Source: Devosiaceae bacterium (GTDB lineage Bacteria; Pseudomonadota; Alphaproteobacteria; Rhizobiales; Devosiaceae). From it: a DNA stretch of 9,824 nucleotides. Shown here in pieces: positions 1-6,773 of the stretch. Position numbers and translations under genes: made by a program. The first letter of the stretch is position 1. Each line of letters begins with the position of its first letter. The stretch is from assembly GCA_021648585.1 (NCBI GenBank), contig JAKISM010000090.1:1-9824 (forward strand), in the 5' to 3' direction. Under the pieces are notes generated by a model that was not told where the DNA came from, ran no database searches, and was given only the letters and a program-made list of their open reading frames with translations.

Positions 1-1423
1 GTAAACTATCTAATGTTGCAGGATCATCGTCTGTACCAGTAAAAACCAAAGAGCCAATATCGCTAGCCAGCGTTTGTTGCTCGATGAATAATTGCGCATA
101 ATAATTCATTACTATTGCCAATATTGAACGATATTTTTCCTTAAATTGCTCAATATCTTCTTCGCCCATTAGCCTAGCAATAATCGCTACGCCCTGCTCT
201 GTTTCAGGCATAATATGGGTTTGTTCGTCATTTATCATTTGCAGGCGGTTTTCAACTTCACGCAAATAATAATATGCCTTTTTTAACTCGCTAACTGCTT
301 TTTGAGAAATCCATTTGGCTTTACCAAGCGCCTCAAGCGATTTTATTGTTGGGCGAGTTCTAAGACTTAAATCCCTGCCCCCTGCAATGAGTTGTTGCGT
401 TTGCACAAAAAACTCAATCTCACGAATGCCCCCTCGCCCTAATTTTACATTATGCCCTTCAACTCGGGCATAACCGACATTTTTAGAAATATTTATTTGC
501 CGCTTCATGGCTTGAATATCGGCAATGGTAGCAAAATCTAAATGTTTGCGCCAAATAAATGGCGTGAGCTGTTTTAGGAAATTTTCGCTAACATTTTTGT
601 CCCCTGCCGCAAGGCGTGCTTTAATCCATGCGGCACGCTCCCAATTTTGCCCACGCTGCTCATAATAGGCTAATGCGCCATAAATAGAAATTGCTATTGG
701 GGTTGATCCCGGATCTGGGCGTAGGCGCAAATCGGTTCTAAAAACATAACCCTCATGAGATCGATTATCCATTAATTCGACAAGTTTTCTAAGCATTTTT
801 GTATAGAATTTCACTGCCTCGTGTGGGTTTTTTAACACGCCAATTTCCGCATCAAAAAACGCCACAATATCAATATCAGAAGAATAATTTAATTCTTTGC
901 CACCGTGTTTTCCTAAGGCAAAGATTGCCAAGCCAGAATTAGCCGCATTGGCTTTTTCTTGCGGTAATAATAAATCGCCCTTTCTATATGCCTGAGCCAT
1001 GAGAAAATCTAAACATGCGCCAAGTGCAATATCCGCAAAATCAGCCAAAATGGCGGTAGTTTCTTTTACGCTTAAAACCTTGCCAGTTTCAGCAATAGCC
1101 AGCAATAGGGCAATGCGTTTTTTTGTCTTTCGCAATGTTTGACTTAACTGTTGTTCATCGTCGGTTTCTTGTCCGAACTGTTGCAAATCTTTTAGTAATT
1201 TTTGCAAGACATCATCAATAGAACTATCTAAAGCGTTACATAAAAATGCGCTATCTTTGTTTGCAATTTCAAATAGATAGGGAGAAGAATTTAATAATGG
1301 TTCAAGGTTGGTTTTTGCCTTTAATATTATTTGTTTTTGTTTTTCCTTAAGCCCTTCAACTAGATGGCTAAAAGCCTCTCCTGCAATTTTTGGCAATGGG
1401 ACAAGCTGCTCTATTAGTCTCAT
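1..1423 (-). CDS. glnE: Bifunctional glutamine synthetase adenylyltransferase/deadenylylase, N-terminal half (partial, runs off the left edge)
   Basis: GlnE adenylylates and deadenylylates glutamine synthetase in response to PII, tuning nitrogen assimilation in the cytoplasm. The frame is open from the ATG at 1421-1423 to the window edge and gives 474 residues, about half of the usual 950-1000. Visible motifs are GKHGGKELNYSSDIDIV (about residues 171-187, with the nucleotidyltransferase aspartates D183 and D185), LRLRPDPGSTP (232-242), QRGQNWERAAWIKAR (256-270) and KLGRGGIREIEFF (327-339). This is the N-terminal deadenylylase domain. The C-terminal adenylyltransferase domain lies outside the window. 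An AAGG sits 7 nt before the ATG. The gene starts 24 nt after the sensor kinase stop, so it is probably co-transcribed with the two-component genes. No internal stop or frameshift was seen in my manual translation. Identification is secure. Confidence 0.95.
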   Translation of the reverse strand, partial: MRLIEQLVPLPKIAGEAFSHLVEGLKEKQKQIILKAKTNLEPLLNSSPYLFEIANKDSAFLCNALDSSIDDVLQKLLKDLQQFGQETDDEQQLSQTLRKTKKRIALLLAIAETGKVLSVKETTAILADFADIALGACLDFLMAQAYRKGDLLLPQEKANAANSGLAIFALGKHGGKELNYSSDIDIVAFFDAEIGVLKNPHEAVKFYTKMLRKLVELMDNRSHEGYVFRTDLRLRPDPGSTPIAISIYGALAYYEQRGQNWERAAWIKARLAAGDKNVSENFLKQLTPFIWRKHLDFATIADIQAMKRQINISKNVGYARVEGHNVKLGRGGIREIEFFVQTQQLIAGGRDLSLRTRPTIKSLEALGKAKWISQKAVSELKKAYYYLREVENRLQMINDEQTHIMPETEQGVAIIARLMGEEDIEQFKEKYRSILAIVMNYYAQLFIEQQTLASDIGSLVFTGTDDDPATLDSL

Positions 1424-1447
1424 GTGCTTGCCTTAACATCTAAAAAC

Positions 1448-2851
1448 CTAACCAGTTTTTGGCAAAGAAATAATGGCTCGTAGTCCTGATTTATTATCCT
1501 CAAGCCTAAGTTCGCCCTTATGCAATTTGGCAACTGCTTTGACCAAAGAAAGTCCCAAACCAGAACCCGGTTCTGTGCGGCTTTTTTCCAAGCGAACAAA
1601 GCGCTCAGTTGCACGTGTCCTATCATCTTTGGTAATGCCCATACCATTATCTGAGACCTCAATTTCGACTTTGCCATTATCTTCTCTTGTGCCAAGAATT
1701 ATTTGCAAATTTTCTTTGTCACTATTGCTAGCATATTTTATGGCATTCTCAAGCAGATTTACTAATGCTTGCCCAACAAGTTCACGATTGGCAAATATAT
1801 TTATTTTGCCCAAAATATTTGTTGAGAGCATAAAGCCTGCATCTTCTGCAACTGGTAAATAGAGTTCGGCTATATCCTTGATAGTTTCATTTATATCAAA
1901 TTGAGAAAAAGAGCCAGATGGCGTTCCTGCTTCAACTCGAGCGATTAGCAATAAAGCATTAAATGTCCTAATCAGATTATCGCTTTCTTTAATATTTTCT
2001 TCTAGCGCCTTTGTCCTATCTTTGGCGCTTGCGCTTTTTCTTAAAGCCGCTTCTGCTTTATTGCGCATTCTGGTTAGTGGAGTTTTTAGATCATGCGCCA
2101 CATTATCGCTAACCTCTTTAAGCCCGAGCATTAGTTGCTCGATCCTGTCGAGCATATCATTTAGTGAAGTTGCTAGCCTATCATATTCATCATTGCGCTT
2201 AGTTACAGGAATACGCTCTGATAGGTTTCCTGACATTATTTTATCTGAAGTGTTGGAAATGCTATCGATACGTTTGAGCACTCGCATTGCGCTTAGCGCC
2301 CCCGTAAGTAGCGAAAGCACAACAATGCCGATAACCCCAAATAAAAAACCTCTAAATATAATTGCCGTATAACCACGCCGCTCAACAATATCACGCCCAA
2401 CAATAAGCCTAAAACCATCACCTAATTTTGTTGATTTTAATAGGGCATAACCCTTAAATCGTTTGCGATTATTATCAGATGCAAAGGCTCTTTCACGATT
2501 ATAATCAATAGTGAAAATACCATCATTCATCAGCACATTACTTGGGAAAGTCGAAATATTGCCAACCAACATGCGCCCCTCACCATCACCAAGGTAATAG
2601 ATACCATTACCCCGTCGTCTGGACAAAACTTGCACAGCCTTTGCCGCAGCTCTTATTGAGCGGTTTTCTTCTATGCGGTTTATTTCAACTATTTCTCGCT
2701 CAATCTCACGAATTTGATTGCGCTGAATCTGGATAGAAGATTGATATGCCATAAAAGCCAATAAAGAGATTGATGCGAGGACAAAAATCAAAATAAAAAT
2801 GGCAGTGAGGCGAAAAGTTGTGGTGCGCCAAAGACGAAGAATACTAGTCAC
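1448..2851 (-). CDS. Two-component sensor histidine kinase, HAMP-containing (467 aa)
   Basis: This is an inner-membrane histidine kinase, the likely partner of the response regulator immediately upstream. Visible order: TM1 about 14-36; a periplasmic sensor region of about 125 residues (37-162) that I do not recognise; TM2 about 163-186; a HAMP linker about 187-239; an H-box with VAHDLKTPLTRM, phospho-acceptor H253; an N-box NLLENAIKY, N369; a G1 box DNGMGI (401-406); and a G2 box GSGLGLSL (429-436). All catalytic boxes look intact. The start is GTG (2849-2851), overlapping the regulator gene by 8 bp. It lacks a strong Shine-Dalgarno, which fits translational coupling. The next in-frame Met (residue 34) would delete most of TM1, so GTG is preferred. 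The signal sensed is unknown. The position beside degP suggests envelope stress, which is inference. Confidence 0.93.
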   Translation of the reverse strand: MTSILRLWRTTTFRLTAIFILIFVLASISLLAFMAYQSSIQIQRNQIREIEREIVEINRIEENRSIRAAAKAVQVLSRRRGNGIYYLGDGEGRMLVGNISTFPSNVLMNDGIFTIDYNRERAFASDNNRKRFKGYALLKSTKLGDGFRLIVGRDIVERRGYTAIIFRGFLFGVIGIVVLSLLTGALSAMRVLKRIDSISNTSDKIMSGNLSERIPVTKRNDEYDRLATSLNDMLDRIEQLMLGLKEVSDNVAHDLKTPLTRMRNKAEAALRKSASAKDRTKALEENIKESDNLIRTFNALLLIARVEAGTPSGSFSQFDINETIKDIAELYLPVAEDAGFMLSTNILGKINIFANRELVGQALVNLLENAIKYASNSDKENLQIILGTREDNGKVEIEVSDNGMGITKDDRTRATERFVRLEKSRTEPGSGLGLSLVKAVAKLHKGELRLEDNKSGLRAIISLPKTG

Positions 2852-3515
2852 TTATCATATACCCCGCACCACGAATGGTTTGTAGTAGGCTTTTATTAAA
2901 CCCCTTATCGATTTTTGCCCTAAGACGAGAAATATGCACATCTATTACGTTGGTTTGCGGATCAAAATGATAATCCCAAACATTCTCTAGTAACATGGTT
3001 CTGGTAACCACTTGCCCCGAATGTTTCATTAAATATTCAAGCAGGCGAAATTCACGTGGTTGCAATAATATATCCCTGCCATCTCGTGTTATTTTTCTTG
3101 ATAATCTATCTAATTTTAGATCGCCGACAGAAAAACTATTTGTAGCCTCTAATGGGTTTGAGCGGCGTGCTAAAATTTCAACCCGAGCTAATAACTCGCT
3201 AAAGGCATAGGGTTTGGTGAGGTAATCATCGCCCCCTGCTCGTAAGCCCGTAACCCTATCATCGACCTCACCAAGCGCTGAGAGAATAAGCACAGGGGTT
3301 TTATCGCCCTCTGCTCGCAAGCTTTCGATAATTGAAAGCCCATCACGACGGGGCAACATGCGATCAATTATTAGTACATCATAATCCATATCGCTTGCCA
3401 TGGCATAGCCCGTTTCGCCATCGCTTGCATGGTGGGTTACGTGCCCTGCTTCATCAAGAGCTTGAATAAGATAATTAGCAGCTTCACGATCATCTTCTAT
3501 TAGAAGGATTTTCAT
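2844..3515 (-). CDS. OmpR-family response regulator, CusR/HprR-like (223 aa)
   Basis: This is a DNA-binding response regulator. The receiver domain (about 1-118) has the acidic pair D8/D9, phospho-acceptor D51 (LIIDRMLPRRDG), S79 and K101 (YLTKPYAF). The C-terminal winged-helix domain (about 127-221) carries the recognition-helix region TNVIDVHISRLRAKID (188-203) and the wing QTIRGAGYM. That wording is typical of the CusR/CopR/HprR subgroup of OmpR-family regulators. The start ATG follows AGGAG by 9 nt. The gene lies 77 nt after degP and overlaps the kinase gene by 8 bp, the classic cognate-pair arrangement. A palindrome at 5151-5172 upstream of degP resembles the target of this subgroup, so autoregulation of the degP-regulator-kinase unit is likely (inference). 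Its signal and gene name cannot be fixed from sequence alone. Confidence 0.94.
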   Translation of the reverse strand: MKILLIEDDREAANYLIQALDEAGHVTHHASDGETGYAMASDMDYDVLIIDRMLPRRDGLSIIESLRAEGDKTPVLILSALGEVDDRVTGLRAGGDDYLTKPYAFSELLARVEILARRSNPLEATNSFSVGDLKLDRLSRKITRDGRDILLQPREFRLLEYLMKHSGQVVTRTMLLENVWDYHFDPQTNVIDVHISRLRAKIDKGFNKSLLQTIRGAGYMISD

Positions 3516-3550
3516 AATTCTGCTCTCCTGCTGTTAGTTTTATATTTATG

Positions 3551-3587
3551 TATCGACCCCGAAATGGGACAAATATCGGGGTCGATA
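3551..3587 (-). other. Perfect 12-bp-arm inverted repeat / RNA hairpin between degP and the response regulator gene
   Basis: The arms TATCGACCCCGA (3551-3562) and TCGGGGTCGATA (3576-3587) are exact reverse complements around a 13-nt loop. The structure begins 5 nt after the degP stop. On the transcribed (minus) strand it is followed by CATAAATATAAAAC rather than a U-run, so it is not a standard intrinsic terminator for degP. It may protect the degP mRNA 3' end, set the degP:regulator ratio, or be a protein-binding palindrome. The structure is certain; the role is not. Confidence 0.75.
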
Positions 3588-3592
3588 TAGAT

Positions 3593-5074
3593 TTACTCGC
3601 CTAAGGGTAAGCCAATAAACCTAATATTACCTTGTCTATCTGCTTTTATAAGCACTGTTTCTCGGCCTGAAGCTTTTACATCTTCTAAGATAGTTTCAAG
3701 TTCTTGAATATTACTTAGAGGTAGATTATCAACTTCTAAAATAATATCACCAGCCATAAAACCTTTAGATGCAGCCTTGCTATCTTCTTTTACACCTTCA
3801 ACTAGCAGGCCAGCGCCATCGCTTTGTGGCATAACAATCAGACCAATGCTGGAGGTCTGTGGCTCAAGCGGCTCTTGTGGAATTTCCTTTTGCGGAATTG
3901 GTGCTTTTAACATATCCTCATCAAGAGTTGCCAATTTTACTTTTAATTTAATGTTTTTGCCTTGTCGCCAGATTTTTATGTTTACTTTTTCTTCTGGAGC
4001 GATTGAGCCGACCGTGCGAGATAGATCTTTAGCGTCATCTATTGGTTGTCCATTAACCTCAACAATAATATCACCTGGCTTTATGCCAGCACTTGCTGCT
4101 GGTGCGCCATCAGTTAATTGCGTAACTAATGCACCACGAGCAGTTGGCAGACCAACTGAATTTGCAATATCTCTTGTAACATCTTGAATTGAAACACCTA
4201 AAAAGCCACGAGTTACATCGCCATCATCTCTAAGATCATTGACAATTTGTTTTACAATGCTTGCAGGAATGGCAAATGCGATGCCGACATTGCCGCCATT
4301 TGGTGAGAAAATTGCCGTATTAACACCAACCACTTCGCCGCTTAAATTAAAGGCAGGGCCGCCCGAATTACCACGATTAATTGCCGCATCAATTTGCAAA
4401 AAATCACCATAAGAATTGCCGCCAATATCACGTCCTCGCCCTGAAATAATCCCAGCGGTTACTGAACTTCCCAAGCCAAACGGATTACCAACTGCAACTA
4501 CCCAATCACCAATGCGACCTTCATCATCGGCAAATTTAACAAAAGGAAGATCGGTTTTGCTCTCTACTTTTAATAGGGCGAGATCTGTGCGCTCATCAGT
4601 GCCAATAATTGTTGCTTCTAATTCATCACCATTATCAAAAATTACCGTAACTTTATCGGCCATATCTACAACGTGATTATTGGTTACAATATATCCGTCT
4701 TGAGAAATAACAAAGCCAGAACCTGCCGCTTGGAAGGTACGCTCTTTTGGTGCTTGGCGCTCGTTTGGTGTGCCAAATTCTTCAAAGAAGCGGCGAAATG
4801 GATGATCATCTGGTAGGTCAGGGAAATCAAAATTAAAACCATTTGGGCGATTAAAGCGAGTAACTTGCTGTTTGCCTTCAACTTGAATTGAAACCACGGC
4901 TGGTTTTACCGCTTCAACCAGATCTGCAAAAGAGCCGGGCATTGCGTCAACGCTAACTTGTGCAATGGCTGTTGTCGCTAAAAGGGACGCACCGCCTAAT
5001 GTGCCAAATGTTAGTGCTATGCCAAGAGCTGAAGCACTAAGCAATTTGCGAGTGGGTTTTAGTATTATAGTCAT
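3593..5074 (-). CDS. degP: Periplasmic serine endoprotease/chaperone DegP (HtrA, Do family), 493 aa
   Basis: HtrA-type enzyme that degrades or refolds misfolded envelope proteins in the periplasm. Visible order: signal peptide 1-38 (basic N-terminus, hydrophobic core, cleavage predicted after AIA38); trypsin-like domain with the full catalytic triad H134 (TNNHVV), D164 (TDLALLKV) and S237 (RGNSGGP); PDZ1 about 290-383; PDZ2 about 407-490. Length is normal for the family. I set the start at ATG 5072-5074, not at the upstream ATG at 5155. It follows GGAG by 7 nt and gives a proper signal peptide. The longer reading adds a 27-residue non-signal-like leader encoded by the promoter region. The gene is first in an apparent degP-regulator-kinase-glnE unit and divergent from the metal-transporter-like gene. 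The family call is certain; the precise paralogue (DegP versus DegQ/MucD type) is less so. Confidence 0.96.
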   Translation of the reverse strand: MTIILKPTRKLLSASALGIALTFGTLGGASLLATTAIAQVSVDAMPGSFADLVEAVKPAVVSIQVEGKQQVTRFNRPNGFNFDFPDLPDDHPFRRFFEEFGTPNERQAPKERTFQAAGSGFVISQDGYIVTNNHVVDMADKVTVIFDNGDELEATIIGTDERTDLALLKVESKTDLPFVKFADDEGRIGDWVVAVGNPFGLGSSVTAGIISGRGRDIGGNSYGDFLQIDAAINRGNSGGPAFNLSGEVVGVNTAIFSPNGGNVGIAFAIPASIVKQIVNDLRDDGDVTRGFLGVSIQDVTRDIANSVGLPTARGALVTQLTDGAPAASAGIKPGDIIVEVNGQPIDDAKDLSRTVGSIAPEEKVNIKIWRQGKNIKLKVKLATLDEDMLKAPIPQKEIPQEPLEPQTSSIGLIVMPQSDGAGLLVEGVKEDSKAASKGFMAGDIILEVDNLPLSNIQELETILEDVKASGRETVLIKADRQGNIRFIGLPLGE

Positions 5075-5081
5075 ATTTATT

Positions 5082-5085
5082 CTCC
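5082..5085 (-). promoter_or_regulatory. Shine-Dalgarno of degP (decides the start)
   Basis: GGAG read on the minus strand lies 7 nt before ATG 5072-5074. The competing ATG at 5153-5155 has no such site and lies inside a palindrome. This supports the 493-residue DegP. Confidence 0.8.
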
Positions 5086-5110
5086 AATATATTTTGCCCT
5101 CAATAGGTAG

Positions 5111-5139
5111 AATATAGTTACTCTTTCTCACCTTTCCAG
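5111..5139 (-). promoter_or_regulatory. Candidate degP promoter (weak -35, good -10)
   Basis: On the minus strand, TATATT (5111-5116) would be a -10 element. It is preceded at 17 nt by CTGGAA (5134-5139), a poor -35. Initiation would fall near 5104, about 30 nt before the degP ATG. The centre of the palindrome at 5151-5172 would then sit near -57, a typical activator position that would compensate for the weak -35. A heat-shock sigma promoter is an alternative reading. Inference from spacing only. Confidence 0.4.
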
Positions 5140-5150
5140 TTCGTGACATA

Positions 5151-5172
5151 AACATTACAATTTTGTAATGTT
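5151..5172. promoter_or_regulatory. 22-bp palindromic operator, CusR/HprR-type box, in the degP/transporter divergent region
   Basis: AACATTACAA (5151-5160), spacer TT, TTGTAATGTT (5163-5172): perfect 10-bp arms. The core CATTACAA-N2-TTGTAATG matches, as I recall it, the E. coli HprR box (CATTACAAAATTGTAATG) apart from the two spacer bases, and is related to the CusR box (TGACAA-N2-TTGTCA). An OmpR-family regulator of that subgroup is encoded two genes downstream at 2844-3515. The likely reading is an autoregulatory site for degP-regulator-kinase, possibly also acting on the divergent gene at 5256. The palindrome is directly visible; the regulator assignment is inference. Confidence 0.7.
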
Positions 5173-5255
5173 GAGGGCAAAAATGGGGCAGTGAGTTTTA
5201 GTGCCTGCCTATCATAGACAGTTGCTATTTTTGAAATTAACTTTATGAAATATCT

Positions 5256-5975
5256 ATGAGTTTTTTTTTGTTACTTGGATTATTTATTGGTATGAGCCAT
5301 GCCTTTGAGGCGGATCATTTGGCAGCGATTGGCACGCTGGCAACTGATGGCAAGGCAACGCCCAAACGCTTGGCGTTTCTTGGGATATCTTGGGGCATGG
5401 GGCACACGACGACGCTGTTCATTTTTTCTATGGTGGTTATTGTATTTGGGGCGATAATTAGCGAAAGAATTGGCGCTAGTATTGAGTTTTTTGTTGGCAT
5501 AATGTTGGTATTTTTAGGAATTTCGGTATTTTTGAAAATGAAGCGCAAAAAAATCCACTTTCATTTACATCAGCATGATGATGGTGAAAAACACTTTCAC
5601 GCTCATTCTCATTTAGGCGCAAAGATTACGCATAAAAAAGACAAGCACGAGCATAAACACGCTTCTGGTTTTTCTTTGCGAGCCTATATGATTGGGCTGG
5701 TGCATGGAATGGCGGGCTCGGCTAGCTTGGTGGCGCTAACCGCCGCTGCAACTAAAGATGTTATAACAGCGCTTTTTTATATTTTATTATTTGGCATTGG
5801 CTCAATTTTGGGCATGGCAGCGCTAACATTTGCTGCTAGCTGGCCACTAAAAATGGCAGAAAAATCTATGTTAGGATTAATGCGGATTATTCAAAGCGGC
5901 GTTGCGCTGATTGCTATTTTTATTGGTGCTAATGTGATGCTGAATTCTTCATCGATTATTTGGGGTTTTGGTTAA
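5256..5975 (+). CDS. UreH/NiCoT-like metal (nickel/cobalt-type) membrane transporter with His-rich loop (239 aa)
   Basis: A small polytopic inner-membrane protein. TM1 contains the NiCoT-type signature HX4DH as HAFEADH (H15, D20, H21), followed by GMGHTTT (H50) and GLVHGMAGSASL (H150). About six hydrophobic segments are visible. Between the third and fourth lies a loop (about 101-135) with 12 histidines in 35 residues, probably binding divalent metal. Length fits the UreH-like branch rather than HoxN/NixA (about 330-350). The direction of transport cannot be told: UreH/NiCoT proteins import Ni or Co, whereas RcnA, also His-rich, exports them. No urease, hydrogenase or cobalamin gene is in the window. 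It is the only plus-strand gene, divergent from degP and convergent with the TSUP gene (22-nt gap). The start is fixed by an in-frame stop 15 nt upstream. There is no clear Shine-Dalgarno, and a T9 tract spans codons 2-5. Confidence 0.82.
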   Translation: MSFFLLLGLFIGMSHAFEADHLAAIGTLATDGKATPKRLAFLGISWGMGHTTTLFIFSMVVIVFGAIISERIGASIEFFVGIMLVFLGISVFLKMKRKKIHFHLHQHDDGEKHFHAHSHLGAKITHKKDKHEHKHASGFSLRAYMIGLVHGMAGSASLVALTAAATKDVITALFYILLFGIGSILGMAALTFAASWPLKMAEKSMLGLMRIIQSGVALIAIFIGANVMLNSSSIIWGFG

Positions 5976-5984
5976 GGTAAGAAA

Positions 5985-6001
5985 ATAGCAAAAAGAGCTA
6001 T
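5985..6001 (-). terminator. Possible weak terminator in the convergent gap
   Basis: ATAGC (5985-5989) and GCTAT (5997-6001) form a 5-bp stem with a 7-nt loop. On the minus strand it is followed by TTTTCTT, so it could end the ccm-TSUP transcript, overlapping the TSUP stop. The stem is short and low in GC, so the call is tentative. Confidence 0.3.
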
Positions 6002-6765
6002 GCTCCTCCTCCCCAAATTGCACGGCGAAGTAAATCAAGTGCTACGATGGTGATAATCCATCTAAAGGCTAGGCGGAAGATTTTTTCTGGTATCCTATCG
6101 AGTAATAAGCCGCCAAGCGCTGTTCCGATAAAGCCCGATATTATCATTGCTAAAATAAGCCAAATATAATCAGCAAAAGCAAAGCCAAGCATTATAAATA
6201 CAATTAACTTAAAGAGGTTTTGGAAGGTCATTAAAAAGGCGTGCGTGCCAACGATTTCACGTCTTTCTTTTAGATTGCGCAAAAAGCTAAGTACCAATGG
6301 CCCTGAAATGCCAACAACCATACCAATGGAGGAGGTGAAAGCGCCAGCAATAATAGTTGAAAGCGTGCCTTTTTTGTTTATTTTTGGTTTTGGCACCCAC
6401 ATAACATAAAGCAAAAAAAGCCCAATAGCGATTTTGAAAATATTGTCGGGTAGTTTTGCCGCTACCCCTCCGCCAAGCATTGCGCCAAGCGCTGAACCGA
6501 CAATAAACCATAAGGCAAATTGGAATTGAATATATTTGCGGCGCAAAAATGCACGCCCACCGTTTGATCCAAGTTGCACCGCACCATGCACTGGCACAAC
6601 TATTGCCGCTGGCATAAAAAGGCTCATCACCGCAATCAACAAAGAGCCGCCGCCCAAACCAAACGCCGCCGTTATGGCTGAGGTAAAGGCGCTTAAAATG
6701 ATTAAGCCCAAAGCAACTAGCGGCGAAAGTTCGCTCGGTAATAATTGTACAAAATCAAAAGCCAT
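5998..6765 (-). CDS. TSUP-family (TauE/SafE) membrane permease (255 aa)
   Basis: A polytopic inner-membrane protein of the TauE/SafE family, whose members move sulfur-containing or organic anions (sulfite, sulfoacetate, related compounds), usually as exporters. The two family half-repeats are visible: ITAAFGLGGGSLLIAVM (about 31-47) and SSIGMVVGISGPLVLSFLR (about 145-163), each with the glycine-rich dip between membrane helices. VHGAVQLGSNGGRAFLRRKY (about 59-78) is the typical loop after the first repeat. About eight hydrophobic segments fit the family, and the length is normal. The substrate cannot be deduced. The ATG lies 7 nt after the ccmH stop with no clear Shine-Dalgarno, so translation is probably coupled to ccmH and the gene belongs to the ccm transcript. 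It separates ccmH from degP, which are adjacent in related genomes. Confidence 0.85.
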   Translation of the reverse strand: MAFDFVQLLPSELSPLVALGLIILSAFTSAITAAFGLGGGSLLIAVMSLFMPAAIVVPVHGAVQLGSNGGRAFLRRKYIQFQFALWFIVGSALGAMLGGGVAAKLPDNIFKIAIGLFLLYVMWVPKPKINKKGTLSTIIAGAFTSSIGMVVGISGPLVLSFLRNLKERREIVGTHAFLMTFQNLFKLIVFIMLGFAFADYIWLILAMIISGFIGTALGGLLLDRIPEKIFRLAFRWIITIVALDLLRRAIWGGGA

Positions 6766-6773
6766 TTAATGGC
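6761..6773. other. 13-bp palindrome over the TSUP start codon and ccmH stop
   Basis: GCCATT-T-AATGGC has 6-bp arms around one base. It spans the TSUP ATG and touches the last base of the ccmH stop. As RNA the loop is too small for the full stem. It may be chance in AT-rich DNA, or could hold the start closed unless ribosomes arrive from ccmH. Confidence 0.35.

Larger units (their letters stand above)
5092..5182. repeat. Separated 12-bp inverted repeat flanking the degP promoter and palindrome
   Basis: TTTTGCCCTCAA (5092-5103) and TTGAGGGCAAAA (5171-5182) are exact reverse complements, 67 nt apart. They bracket the putative degP -10 region and the 5151-5172 palindrome, overlapping the latter's last two bases. 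Each copy reads TTGAGGGCAAAA outward toward one of the two divergent genes. It could be a pair of operator half-sites, a remnant repeat or chance. No function is assigned. Confidence 0.55.

Noticed and set aside
3551..3587. Reading the hairpin as an ordinary rho-independent terminator
   Set aside because: Neither strand shows a U-run directly after the stem.
1473..4676. Several plus-strand open frames of 64-136 codons (for example 1473-1862, 2022-2372, 3777-4187, 4416-4676)
   Set aside because: They lie antisense to the kinase, regulator and degP genes, show no recognisable motif, and have Ser/Pro-rich composition typical of the complement of coding DNA.
5075..5155. In-frame 5' extension of degP to the ATG at 5153-5155 (27 extra residues)
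   Set aside because: The extra leader is not signal-like, would bury the signal peptide, and is encoded by the promoter region with its ATG inside the palindrome. The ATG at 5074 has a well-placed GGAG and yields a proper signal peptide.
5245..5259. Four-codon ORF ATG AAA TAT CTA TGA overlapping the transporter start
   Set aside because: It is too short and lacks a ribosome site, so it could easily be chance. I noted it only as part of the unusual initiation region.
5256..6765. Reading the transporter pair as a mobile-element insertion
   Set aside because: I see no transposase, integrase, flanking direct repeats or terminal inverted repeats. The two genes are convergent and fit tightly between neighbours.
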